A stretch of 64,000 bases of DNA, taken from assembly GCF_002105155.1 (NCBI RefSeq), contig NW_019029006.1, forward strand, positions 1 to 64,000, given 5' to 3'. The notes beneath the pieces are model-generated. The model saw only the letters and a program-made list of their open reading frames with translations, made no database searches and was not told the DNA's origin. Within the stretch, counting starts at the first letter, position 1, and every line of letters begins with the position of its first letter. Shown piece by piece: positions 1 to 12,000 of this stretch. The translations under genes and the position numbers were made by a program. This DNA is from Lobosporangium transversale. Lineage: Eukaryota; Mortierellomycota; Mortierellomycetes; Mortierellales; Mortierellaceae.

Positions 1-22
1 CCCTAAATTTTGCAACAACGCT

Positions 23-1439
23 CACTGGCAGACTGGGACCAAACTTGAGTCTACAGTACATGTACATTTTTTCTTCTAAGTCGTACAAACGGTCTCTTTT
101 TTTTTTTTTGAGGCTAGTGATTTGGGTGTGTGTAAGTGATAAGCACACCCAATTTCAATATTGTGGCTATTAGCTGTTAAACACGCCCTGTTTATGCTGT
201 GTAACTTTGCGGCATCAACACAGTATCGACGCAGGGTGGTATCGGTGGTATCGACACCACAAGATATTGGCAAAGGTCATAAATAATATTATTTTAACGT
301 ACTCATTTTGAATAAATTATTTCAAAAAATAAAAAAAAACCGCAAAGACATGTGTCATTTAAAACATGGAATAATATGCATTTTTGTGTTCATGGCTTCC
401 TAGCGAGGACTATCCCTCGGAACAAATGCTGCTCGCTCTTTTGGTTAGACCTTTTCAATTATAATACAAAGCTGCATGAGCACACTTCGATCAGGGCGGT
501 ATCCCTTGGATAGTAGAACGGGCAAATATGCCCATTTAGCTTTCATCAACTCATGGGCATGTCGGGTCCAGTTCCTACGAGAAGAAAACAGCCAGCTATT
601 GGATTCTTGCCACCCATATGAGGCTACATGTACGATACGTAGGAGCAAAGCTAGTGTTCCGGGCTCTCGATTTGCATACCAAGGATGCAAACAAAAAAAT
701 CAGCAAGGATCAATCAGCAAAATCAGTAAAAATCAATCAGTAGAAAATCATTAAAATCACTTATTAAGCTTGTCATCACGATGCCACTACTGCGCATTTC
801 CCAACTTTCACCTTCTTCTACCCAGATTAAAGATGAATAAGTGTCTATCTCTATTGTTCTCTGCCTCCTTCTTGACTTCTTTTTTGCTAGAGATGTGTTG
901 CCGAGCCAGTTCCCATACTGGTCTGAAAAATATTATAAAAATAAAAAAAATAAAAAATGATTGAATGCAGGCTCACATTGCTAGGATATGTGGCGGTGTT
1001 GGCATTCATAGATCTTTTGCCAGCACACGTTGCCACCATACCAACCGCATCAGCTTCTTGGAATATGGTGTCAAAAATACTGGTGGGAAGTGCCTTGCGC
1101 ATATGGGATCTCAAATATGACCCAAGTTTAAACCCATCACAGCAGTAGCGAGGACTGTGAGGAATTTCCGCGTTAGCCCCGCGAAGCGCCAGAGAAAACA
1201 ATTATTGGGGAGATCGACTCTCCCTTCACACCTTCACAGGTTTTTAAGTGAAAAGATCATAGTTTTCATATGCTCGAGCAATACCACTCTTCTGCCCATG
1301 AAAATTTGGCTAATTTCGACTTGTAACAAATCAAGGGACTTGCCACAATATTGAAATTGGTGACTGCTGGGGTATGTTTATACTGGCCTCCACTAGAAAT
1401 TTAAAAATGTTGACCCCCAAGTTTGGTAGCCTGTCAGTG
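23..1439. mobile_element. Probable decayed DNA transposon bounded by inverted repeats
   Basis: Two blocks near the left edge recur in inverted orientation and in the same order near 1.4 kb. The inner block at 149-167 is an exact 19-base reverse complement of 1342-1360. The outer block at 23-51 (CACTGGCAGACTGGGACC onward) matches the reverse complement of 1412-1439 imperfectly (CACTGACAGGCTACC onward). Both ends start with CACTG, as CACTA-type ends often do, but I see no convincing target-site duplication. The interior holds only short ORFs with no recognised transposase, so it would be a relic or a non-autonomous element. Its right end lies 86 bases before the start codon of the biotin gene. 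No other gene is seen in 1-1525. Confidence 0.35.
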
Positions 1440-1525
1440 TTTGGTGGGTCACAATATGATGGGAAAAAGGGTTTCACTTTCTTTTTGCTCCCTTCACTTC
1501 ATTTTCACTTTGCAATTGAATTGAC

Positions 1526-4500
1526 ATGGCTCATTTGCCCACACGGTCATTTCAGGCCTACCAGGTCTTTGCCGCCAACACTAATGTTGGGAAGACTATT
1601 CTCTCAACAGGCCTCGTCCGTGCCGCTGCAGCCTTGTCGATCGGTGCAGATAAACAAAAGAAGACTAAAGCCTTTTATCTGAAGCCTGTTCAAACCGGAT
1701 ATCCTGTTGACTGTGATGCAAGGCACGTTCCATTTCTGCTTTTGTGCGAGCTGTCTTTGTTTCATAAATGATAACCTTTTATTTTCTAGAATAGACATGT
1801 AAAAGCATATGCACCTCTTGTAGAGACTAGTCGGCTATATGCTTATCCTGACCCAGTCAGCCCTCATATCGCTACTACTGAGGTAAAACACATCAGATTG
1901 TCTTTGCTGGGGAAAGAGCTGAAATGATTTGGTCAGTCACGGTGACTGAAGATCTACATCTACTATTCTGCTGACAATTGATGAGTACCTGGTTCTAAAA
2001 AATAATAATAATATACTCATCTTTTTCTTGAAATGGTAGCCTCCACCAGACTCAGAGGTTCTTCAGGCAACAATCAATGCACTGCGCACATTCAAGCAGA
2101 CTTTGGGACCATCTGATAAAGGATGGGCATTACTCGAAACTGCAGGAGGTAAAAGGAAATAAGATCATAGCATCCTATCAGAATGCAAGCCGATCCGGTG
2201 ATATCGGAAATGTACTTTACATATTACCAGATCCCCAAACACATAGGCTTTTCTTTTTCTTCCTTTTCAATCAACTTTCTCTTCCTTTAGCCTCACACTC
2301 TCTGCACGTTTAATATTTTTAGCTTTCATCTATCCGTCTCATCCTTTCAACTGGAATATTTGAATTCTAATTTTTTGTTTGACCCCGATCTTTAATTTCG
2401 TCACCATGTATAGGTGTTAATAGCCCCATTATGTCGGGAGAGCTGCAGTCCAGGTTCTATCGGCCATTGCGGCTGCCTACAGTTTTGGTGGGTGATAGCC
2501 ATTTGGGCGGGATCTCTACGACATTGACATCTTATGAATCCCTGCATCAATACGGATACGACATCCCTGCATTGCTACTCTTTGAAAACACTTGTCGGAA
2601 CGACCAGTTCTTGTATAGACACATCCTCAAATTGACAGCGACAGAGGCAAAGGAGAACAGGCCCATTATCTATGCGATGCCTCCGCCTCCACAGAAATTA
2701 GCCGATCCAAAGGAAGATGCAGAGCAACTGCAAGAATATTACGAGCAAACTGAGGATCATTTCCGACAAGTGGTTGAGGCGCTGGGTCAATATCATCATC
2801 AACGGCTAGATCGGTTGGAATCTCTGGCTGACAAAGCCCGGACTTCGATTTGGTGGCCGTTCACACAGCACCAGACTGTTAAGGAGGTGACTGTAATCGA
2901 TTCAGCATATGGAGATATCATGACCACATATCTGGAATCCAAAAAAGATACCCAATCAATTGGTACATCCACACAAAATGTGACAGTAGCGAATGAGAGT
3001 GATGGCGGGAGGCAGTGGAAATGGAAGGAGATGTTTGACGGATGCGCCAGTTGGTGGACCCAGGGGTTGGGCCATGGATCACCCGAATTGACGCAGTCGG
3101 CCGCTTATGCTGCAGGTCGCTATGGACATGTCATGTTCCCGGAATGTGCGCATGAACCTGCTGTCAAGTTGACGGAGACACTACTTGAGACCGTTGGAGA
3201 TGGCTGGGCCTCTCGTGTATTTTTCTCTGATAACGGCAGTACAGCCGTTGAGGTGGCACTCAAGATGGCATTAAAGGCTAGTCAGGATCGGTATATAGAT
3301 CTAGGTCAAGCTACAGGGCAGGTGGAGGTGATTGGTATCGACGGTGGATACCATGGTGATACTATTGGAGCAATGAACGCATGTTCACCAAATCTGTACA
3401 ATGCCCAAGTGACTTGGTATAAATCCCATGGTCATTGGTTCAACCCTCCTACAGTGTTGTTTAAGGATTCTCATTTCCAGGTCACTGTTCCTGCAGAGAT
3501 GACCAAGGATGGGGCCCCTCTTAAGGTTTCGATCGACAATTTGTCATCTGTGTTCTCCAAATCTCCTCTCTCCTCATCAATGCCATCATGTAGCAATGGT
3601 CAAGATCCTCGATTAAAGATTTACCGTACTCATATCCGAGAGACGTTAACCAGGCTGACACAAAAAGAGAAAAGATCATTTGGAGCCTTGCTAATGGAGC
3701 CAGTCCTGATGGGTGCTGGTGGCATGGTCTGGGTGGACCCTCTCTTCCAAAGATGCCTTGTCGAGGAAGTGAGAGCCTTCAAGGGGTTTGGAACCGAGAT
3801 TTCACCCGTCAAAAATCCACATGTCCCTGCTAAGAACAACTGGAAGGGACTCCCAGTGGTGTTTGATGAGGTCTTTACTGGGTGCTGGCGTTTGGGCCGT
3901 AAATCTGCAGCAGACATGCTGCAAGTGGTAAGAAAACTTTTTATTTTTATTTTTTAGTATGTGGAACAACCTACTGGCAGCTAATCACTTTTTTCACTCA
4001 TTTATTTTATTTTCATTTTTATTTTTTTTAAAAAAAAAAGGATCCCGACATTGCTGCATACGCGAAGCTCCTCACTGGTGGTCTGATCTCACTGGCAACT
4101 ACGCTGACTAGTGATGCAATTTTCAACAACTTTTTGAGTGAAACCAAGACAGACGCACTTTTGCACGGTCACTCATATACCGCACACCCTATTGGATGTG
4201 CAGTCGCCAACACCAGTCTTCAGGCATACCGTTTAATGGAATCTCATGGCGACGCAGATCAAGCTCGTCAGGACTGGGGGGCTGCACCGTATGGAGAACA
4301 GGGCATCTGGTGTTCGTGGAATCAAAAGGTTGTCAATAAGATCTCAAAGATGAAGCATGTTGCTGGTGTTGTGCCCCTTGGAAGCGTCTTGGCAATCCAG
4401 ATGCAGGAGCTCGATGGCCCTTCAGGCTATGCGTCCTTGGTCTCGCAAAAAGTGCAATCCAAACTGAGAGAGAAGGAGCATGAAGATAGTGAGATAGAGG

Positions 4501-4622
4501 TAGCCATCTTTGGACGACCCTTGGGAAATGTTGTCTACATGATTGCATCCCAAGTATCGACCCGAGAACAGTTGGCTAAAGTAGAGAATATCCTTCTTAG
4601 AGTCTTGGAGAGCCAAATTTAA
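1526..4622 (+). CDS. BIO3-BIO1: Bifunctional dethiobiotin synthetase / DAPA aminotransferase (BIO3-BIO1 fusion)
   Basis: This enzyme makes two successive steps of biotin synthesis: PLP-dependent conversion of KAPA to DAPA, then ATP-dependent ring closure to dethiobiotin. Exons are about 1526-1726, 1790-1882, 2040-2148, 2414-3927 and 4041-4622, giving roughly 830 residues, the usual size of the plant and fungal fusion. The N-terminal half carries the dethiobiotin synthetase P-loop ANTNVGKT (about residues 17-24), KPVQTG, and GDSHLGGISTTL. The C-terminal half starts at WWPFTQHQ and has the class III aminotransferase signals GYHGDTIGAM, VFDEVFTGCWRLG and AKLLTGG, whose lysine should bind PLP. 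The exon 1/2 join is uncertain: a weak GT donor at 1727 gives DARHNRHVKAY, whereas a GC donor at 1724 gives the more family-like DARHVKAY. Intron 4 ends in a T-run/A-run block. Confidence 0.93.
4018..4040. repeat. T-run/A-run block at the 3' end of a BIO3-BIO1 intron
   Basis: A run of T is followed directly by a run of A and then the splice-acceptor AG at 4039-4040. The same arrangement sits before acceptors near 33.75 kb and 50.42 kb. Confidence 0.8.
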
Positions 4623-4859
4623 TCGTTTCATACAACTACCGGGAACATATTTAGAAATCGTACACAATCATTTATAGACCTTATCTCCATATGTTCATTG
4701 ATAACGAATTATAAACTCTTTAGCTTTGATGTTTTTTCCCTATAACTCAAGGGGTAGCATTGTGTTTACTTCTTAGCCAGTTGTTCGTTTATTATTTATT
4801 GACAACCTTCTCTAGCACATTTTTCAGTGCAGTGCCTGCATTGTTAAATCGCACTAGAA

Positions 4860-4890
<31 letters not shown>

Positions 4891-5394
4891 TGGAAGGGGG
4901 ATGTTGGATGCGAAAGGATTGTTTTGATATTGAATGAATCAGAACTCTAGGATTCTGACGCCTCTGGACTTTTGGCCAGCAAAGGCGCACTTCTCGCGCT
5001 CGCTGCCAATTTTATCTTTTTATAAAAAAAAGAATTATGTAGGGACCAAATAAAAGTTTTTGAGGAGGTAGTTTAATGATCTCCCCAGCCAAAGCAAAAT
5101 ATCAAATGTTGCAATGTTTACACCAATTTTTTCATGATGAAACAGATGCTGCGCGCTTTTTCTTGCGTTCAGCAAAAAAAGAAAAATTATGCAATTGTTT
5201 GTGCGGCATTTTATTTGGCGCTAAAAAGAGTGCGGCGTTGGATTTTGGCGTCCTTGACTTGAGTTGCCACCAAATCCGAGTGCAATATGAAGGAAACCTT
5301 CCTATAGAATTTGTTCACAAACAACAGTAATGGTGCTATGTAGTCGATGCGCTTTTTGGCAAGAAGTGCCACCAAATGTCAACACTTTAAAAGC

Positions 5395-5426
<32 letters not shown>

Positions 5427-5494
5427 CGTTTCAATACGATCCTCAATCTTTCTCAAAACACCGTTACATTTAGTCTTACACATACTACACAATC
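4623..5494. other. Spacer between BIO3-BIO1 and the GST gene
   Basis: The spacer contains an ATT trinucleotide array at about 4863-4890 and a T28 run at 5399-5426, about 70 bases before the GST start codon. An 84-codon ORF with an ATG lies at 5076-5330, but it has no recognisable family. The 11-mer TGCCACCAAAT occurs twice, near 5267 and 5365. I see no supported gene. Confidence 0.6.
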
Positions 5495-6556
5495 ATGACA
5501 CCACAGCCTGAAAAAAGACCAAAGATTAGTTACAAGTCTGAGAACCCATCCTTTACTTCCTACGAGAAGACTCGTCTTCTGGAGGAGACAGATGAAAAGG
5601 ATTTGCACTATACATTCCTTTACTGGGACATCGCATCTGTTGGGTCCACATCAAGAGATATCCTTTATTATGGTAAAGCCAACTTCACTCTTCAGTCCCC
5701 TTCAGTAAGTAAATTGTAAACGAAAAAGAAAAAAAAAAAAAAAAAAAAAAAAAACGAAAAACGAAAAACGAAAAAGCACCAATGAAAGCTGATCTTTATT
5801 AACGTGGCTGTAATCATGCTTCAGGAAGATGAATGGAATTCAGGCAAAGTCTATACTGCTTTCTCTTTCTTGCCTATGCTGAAGATCACGGCTCCAAATG
5901 GGAAGGTAATTATCCAAACCATTGAAGAAAAAATAAAAATAAAAAAAAATGACCAGTTTGCCATCACTATGTTATATGTTTTAATATCGTGCTAAGCTCC
6001 TTTCCTTTTTTTTTTTTTTTTTACATCCCAGACTCTTGACTTATCGGAATCTATGGTTATTGACGTGTTTTTGGCAGAGAGGTTTGGCCTCCTTGGCGAG
6101 AACAAATGGGAATCTTTGACGATCCAGTCGTTCTATTCAAGCATCCACTATTTGCGGGAGCGTACTTTCTCTGAAGTTGCTGATGTCCCCAAAGAACATC
6201 GCAAGCGCACTCGTGACACCTTTCTGTCGTACACTTTGAAGCGATTCCTTGAGGATCACGAGTTCCATTTAAAAGAGAACGGAAACAATGGTCATTATGT
6301 TGGTGACAAACTCTCGCTTGCGGATCTCCATCTAGCTAACATCATCCACTTTTATACGACCCTTCCTTGGGGTCAGATGGCTATTGATGTCTTCAAAAAC
6401 TACGAAGCTGTTTGGAAGGTCAAGGAGACTGTTGACAAGGTCGAGGAGCTGAAAGCTTGGTATTCCTCAGATAAATTCAAACATTATGAGCAAGGCTCCA
6501 TTAAATGGTACGAACGTCTAGTGGTTCCTGGTGAGGAGAAGTCAAAGGAAGAGTAG
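5495..6556 (+). CDS. Glutathione S-transferase (sigma-class-like)
   Basis: This is a cytosolic glutathione S-transferase, expected to conjugate glutathione to electrophiles or act as a related isomerase. Three exons (5495-5704, 5825-5905, 6032-6556) join in phase 0 and encode 271 residues. The thioredoxin-like N-terminal half runs to about residue 100: TFLYWDIASVGSTSRDIL forms the glutathione-side start, and FSFLPMLKITAPNGK then LDLSESMVIDVFLAE match the conserved P-(V/I/L) loop and the SxxI(x)xYLA-type glutathione-binding helix. The C-terminal half is all-helical and contains YVGDKLSLADLHLANI, the GST N-capping/hydrophobic staple region (xxLSLADL). The ATG follows a long T run, and both introns hold homopolymer tracts (A run 5729-5754, T run 6007-6022). 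The gene is convergent with the next one, with 192 bases between stop codons. Confidence 0.88.
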
Positions 6557-6748
6557 AAGGGAAAATATGCATCGTGAACTAGGCTCAAGTTTTTTTCTTT
6601 CCTTGTAGCACTCTCGATGTAAACATGCACCTCGATTGACATTCGATTCAACTTGTTTATTTATTTATTTTTTATATACAAATGTTCATACAATAAATAT
6701 TAAAGTAAGTCTATGGGCAAATCCCTTTACTCTTTCTCCCATTTGCAT

Positions 6749-8917
6749 TCATTGAGTTTTTTTGAGGCTGTTGCTTGAAGATACCACAGCGACTCTGGTG
6801 CGGATAGGAAGTTTACGCACTTCAGGTAAGATTCTAGATGCCAAAATAGTGATCACCGCAACGATAACAGATGCTGCTCCGTAACAAACCAATGGTCCCG
6901 CACGCCAATACAAACTGCAAGCAGCAATTGGCCCTGCAGCACGTCCAAGCTGACCCCACGAGCGGAACCTTCCTAAAGCAAGACCTTTGCCAATCGGCTG
7001 AAGATCAGCTTTATTGTCACCCTTCGTGGCTTGTTCCGGAACACACTCATCCGATCCCATGTCGCATACAAGGCTTGCCAAACTGGTCAAACAATTAACA
7101 ACAGTCGCGCTAGTAATGGCAAGCCCAGTAGCTCCTACGTAAAGCCCCCACATCCTTGTTTTCCTTGACCATTCTTGGGCATTCAGCCAGAGAACAATAT
7201 CTCGGAACACTGACAGATCAAGCTTCTCCTCCAGTGCCGTTGGTTCGACAGAGCCCCCACTGGAAACAAGTGCAATGCATCCTAATCCAAGTGCGGCAGC
7301 AGCCATTCCTTGTAAGACCATCCGCTTCTCACCAACTTTATTAGCTTTTCGACGAACATAGCCGCCCTGGATCAAGGACGATAAAATCCCGATATAACCC
7401 AACAAAGCACCTTGTTGCATGTGGCTAAAGTCAAATAGGTGAAACGTCAGGAACGTTAATGTGAACTCCATCCCCGAGAAGAGAAACAGATGTGCAAAGT
7501 GTGTAAACGAGAGTCGAGCAAGATATTTATGCTGCAGCTGAACAATGGCCTTAGTATCCATGGTGATGGGCGCGGATAAACTTGCCGATCCATTACTGAG
7601 AGTGGCAGTAGCTGACGACACTGATCTGCCATTCCTTTCTGCACTGGCCTTCTTTTTCTCTTCCTCAATGGTCTGATGCACTGCCAATCTCCAACTTTCA
7701 GAATTTGTCTCTGGGAGCTTGGCGTACAAGTACAAACTCTCCACAGTCAACAGCACCATTGCCAATAGGGCTGATCCCGAGAATGGATGAAGACCGTATT
7801 GAGCCAATCCAGGAAAAACAGAAACGAGATCCTTATTGGCAAAGTAGGCGCCTAATGCTGGTCCAATCGTGAATGCGATCGCAAATGCAATTCCTACCAT
7901 AGCAAGTCCTTTTGAGCGTGTTGCGGGCGTGGTGATGTCAGAAATCATGGCGATAGATAGCTGAACATTACCCTCACTAAGGCCACCGATCACTCTGGAG
8001 AGCACAAAAAGCTCAAATGAGCGTGAGAAGAGCCAGACTCCACATGAAACCATGTTGCCAAGCTACTTAGATGAAAGCGGTTGTTGTAAATTTATGTTTG
8101 GTTAGAGGAAATCGCTGGGTAGGATGATCATGCGGCAGGTGCTCGTACACAGATCAACCTTAGGAGAAAAGATAAGGAGGAGAGCAAAAAGTCAGGCATA
8201 CCATGGTGATCAACAACACACGTCGTCTTCCAAGGACGTCCGAGAGCTTTCCTATGATAGGTGACGCAATAAATTGCAAAACGGAAAATAATGAGCCCAA
8301 AGCGCCTCCGAGAAGGACAATATCCATACGAGGTGGCCGCTTGACGGTTGATCCTTGGCTATCGTTCAATCCGACCATATTCTGGAAATCCGTGAGACGT
8401 GACAACGACCATGCAAGCAACGATGTCTTAATGTCATTATTAGAAGATAAGGAGATTATGAGTACGGGCAGAAGATTGAAACAAGGAAAAGTTAACTGCC
8501 TATCCCCGGCCACTCATTCCTAAGGTGAATTTCTGCATTCAGCAAAATGGACAAACTCCAATGAATGTAAAGTACTCCATTATGCTTCCTTGCCACAGTC
8601 TTCTTGTTCGATGAGGAAATGTCAATCCTGCTGATTTCAAAAACCCAGATGAATTTTTCCAATTGAATGACTGACAGACCATACAAAAAAATAAAATAAA
8701 ATAGAATAACAGCTCGACGGCATATAGAGGTTGTGGCGGACTCAATTCTTTCAATCATTACCTGATTGCCATGTTCACTATTGCGATAAAACTGAAGTAA
8801 TCTCGGAAAGAGCGGCAGGATGATAGTGAAGGCGAGAATGTCAAGCAGCAAGGCCGTAAATACGATCCTTGTGACTTGAGGGACGGACGCTTGAGCTGTC
8901 TTTGACTTTATTGCCAT
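6749..8917 (-). CDS. Major facilitator transporter, MFSD10/tetracycline-transporter-like
   Basis: This is a 12-helix MFS membrane transporter resembling animal MFSD10, an organic-anion exporter family. Exons on the minus strand are 8917-8762, 8381-8202 and 8062-6749, all phase 0, giving 549 residues. Helix 1 is VTRIVFTALLLDILAFTI. The MFS signature loop follows helix 2 as IIGKLSDVLGRRRVLLI. Helices 4-5 show VIGGLSEGNVQLSIAMISD and GLAMVGIAFAIAFTIGPALG, which match MFSD10 closely. A serine-rich cytosolic loop (about residues 290-320) separates the halves, as usual in MFS proteins. The ATG at 8917 was chosen because it directly precedes the conserved N-terminus. The sense strand upstream is pyrimidine-rich. 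The substrate cannot be read from the sequence. Confidence 0.88.
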
Positions 8918-9043
8918 GGGAGAATCTGGGTTGGTTTGGAAAAAAAAAGTCTGATGAGAGAAGGAGAGCAAAGGATAGTATAACGATGAAAAGGAGAAAA
9001 AGGAGAGGCAGCAAGAAAAAAAAACAGATAGATCGGAAACCAG

Positions 9044-9077
<34 letters not shown>

Positions 9078-12000
9078 ATTTAGGGTACCATCAGAAGGAA
9101 GCGATTGAAACCACGCTGGACTAAAATCAGATAAGTAAATTAAAGACAAGATGGAGATGCGGACAAAGTATCACAAGTGGATAAAAAAGAGATGGAGTTT
9201 AATTGAAGTACAACCTCCATGGTATGATACATGAAAATGTACCGCATGTGTTGGGTCGAGACCCTTTTCGAGATCAAATCAAGGACGATCTCAATTTTGG
9301 ACATGAACTCTGTGCTCGGATCTATTTTTCTATACATGGACAGATGTTTGATCTAAGGAACCAAGAATTAAAATCTATCGATTTATTATTTTTTTTTATT
9401 CTCGACAATCGTTTAGCAGATGTGAGTAAATTGAATTTCTTTCAGTAGTATTGATGAGCTTAATGAGATTGATGTAGCTTTGGCTTCATGTCCTTTCATA
9501 TCACCTGTAAAGGAATCATTTCAGCCTCAGTGAATCATACTGATGTACTAAACTGAACATACGAACAGAAGTATTTTGTCAGTGAATTTACTTTTGTTTT
9601 TCCTGTTTTTCCTGTTTTTCCGATGTTTAAGTAAAAAGAAAGTAAAAATAAGTAAAAGCAAATAAAAATACTCATGTTCGTATAGATCCAAACTGTTCAA
9701 TTCTTGTGTGGCGTGGAGGGAGACATAATTTAATTATGACCACATAACCTTTTTACCGAACTGTTGGGATATGTATTGACGTTCTCTGCATAAATGCCTC
9801 CTCTATTTGCACCCTCACAGACTTAAATTTTCAAGAGAAAAGCAAATTATGCACGTCAACCATTTTACTTAGCCCATCTCCACATTTAAAGGGGGATGAA
9901 CTGCACAACAGAAAAGACTTCATGTATTTGCATTTGATCCTGCAACTTGATACCAATTTCTGGGGAAATAGAGTACGCGACGCGAATGAGTAGAATGATT
10001 TCATTCGACATTACAAAAAATGCTTCACACACAACGAAGTCTTTCAGATGCATCTCTTTCCTGCGAATTGATGTGATTTGAAGTTTTATTTTTGTAAACC
10101 TACGCGGTGAAAAATGAATTACACTCTACAGCAGCCTTTCAGCCATGTTCAGCATTGACATTTTCTTTACAACTAATCGTCTCCTTTGTCCTACTCGCGC
10201 CCATAATTTTGTTTGGCAATCAGCCTCGTGCTATTTACTATCATCGGTACTTTTATGCCGAGTATTCGATCGAAATAGATATGATCGAGGAAATATTTAC
10301 CATGTTAATAATAAAAACAGTAACAAGTAGTGTTATGAAAGTATATTTTCTCCACTTTGTATTCAACAATCTTCAGTTGCTCTTTTTGCCATTCCTTCTT
10401 TCATTTTTATTTGCTTATATTGATCCCCTCGATCCATGCTCAAGATGCTCATGCATATTCTACTGCATTGTATGGTGGTCAAAGCATAACTGACCCTGAG
10501 ATGACACAGTAGTTTATTATAACCAGTTTTAATATGCACTATTAAAAGCAATCTTGGTAATAAACAATGCAAAGACAAAGGACGTTATTCTTTCCTTCAT
10601 ACTGTTTTTCAATAATGTATAGCACCATCTCCATTATTAACACCAAATGATGTTTCAATGATAGAATCCACACCCACTTGTTCATACAAATATATTCGAA
10701 CTATAGCTGCGTCAAAGTTATCTCGAAAGCCAAAACATGTTACTCGTGAACCAGTTGTCCTTAAGGACAAAAAAAAAAGACTGTTAATTAAACAGGTTGT
10801 TTCTGTGGATTGTCATGGTTTATTAACCATCACTAATAAAAACAAAAAGCAATGCCATGTGGGCACTCAGAAAAAAAAATAAAAAAAAGTATGAGCATTG
10901 GGCAACGATCGAAAAAGAAAAAAAAAAAAAAGATTGTTTATTTTGTGGCCATGCTTTCTACTAAGCCCACCCTAGGTTTATAAATTTATTTTTCACGCTG
11001 GATGCTATGAGTCAACTTATCGTTTACCAAGATGCTTACCGCAAGACGCTGGGCAGGTTTTTTCTCAAATGGATGATTCCTTTCTTTTCAAGGGAATGTG
11101 TATTGAGCGCGAACGGCAAAAATGTATCCACCAAGGTATATAAACATGTGTCTTTAAAACTGTTGTGCAACGAGGTTTTTCTTGATCGGAAACTTTGCCT
11201 TGGTCACAAAAAAAGATCAAAAAATCAAATTACGCGCCTTCAACAGATGTTTATAGCTTTGACAAAACGGCTCTTTTTTTTTTTTTTTTAAAAAAAAAAA
11301 AAATAATAATAATTAACACTGTATGCCATTGTGATGGCGATCGCCTCGTGCACCAAGAGTGAATCGCCCTCAGTGAACTCAATTGAAAAGGCTGCATGCA
11401 CAGATTCTATAAGAGCAATGCCTGATCGTGATCGGGGCAAAAGGTTCAGTTACTGTCTTCAAAGTTGTGTTACAACATAGTAAAGATGCACACAAGACAC
11501 ATGTTTATTTTTTACTTAAAAAAGGTCGGTGCTTAATTCTTCCATGAGACGAAACTTACCAAGACGGTGAAGCTGATCATGGCAAAATGAAGGCAAGGGA
11601 TAATGATAGCAACAGCAAACTGTCTTTGAACGAGGAGGTTTCTTTACTTGCCATGTTCCACTGCTCTTATTTTATTTGATCGTCCATTCCAATATCTGGA
11701 GAGCTAAAAGCATTCCGCGGACATCACCTTAATTAATAAAACATTGTAGTTGTTACATTTTATCTTACTAACAGCAGTAAGATGTTGAAAACTCCACAAT
11801 GTTTTGTGACCCTGTGGCGTGAGAGGAAACTGCAGTGAATACATTCACATTTAATTGGATCGGTTGCAAAGCTGAAGGAGCAAAAGACAAAGAGATAAGG
11901 TTACATCCGATTGTTCTTTGCTATTCTCTGCTTTGTTTCTCTCATATCAATAATTCCGTGCGTACCTTCTATAGCTGACAGTCTATTATATAACTATATA

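Noticed and set aside
887..1201. Minus-strand 104-codon ORF in the left spacer
   Set aside because: No recognised domain, and it overlaps a plus-strand ORF of similar quality; it lies inside the putative transposon relic and is not supported as a gene.
5076..5330. 84-codon plus-strand ORF upstream of the GST gene
   Set aside because: It has an ATG but no family resemblance and no splice partner, and it lies in a spacer with homopolymers; chance length.
10107..10493. 128-codon hydrophobic plus-strand frame
   Set aside because: It begins with GTG, not ATG, and its hydrophobicity follows from T-rich sequence.
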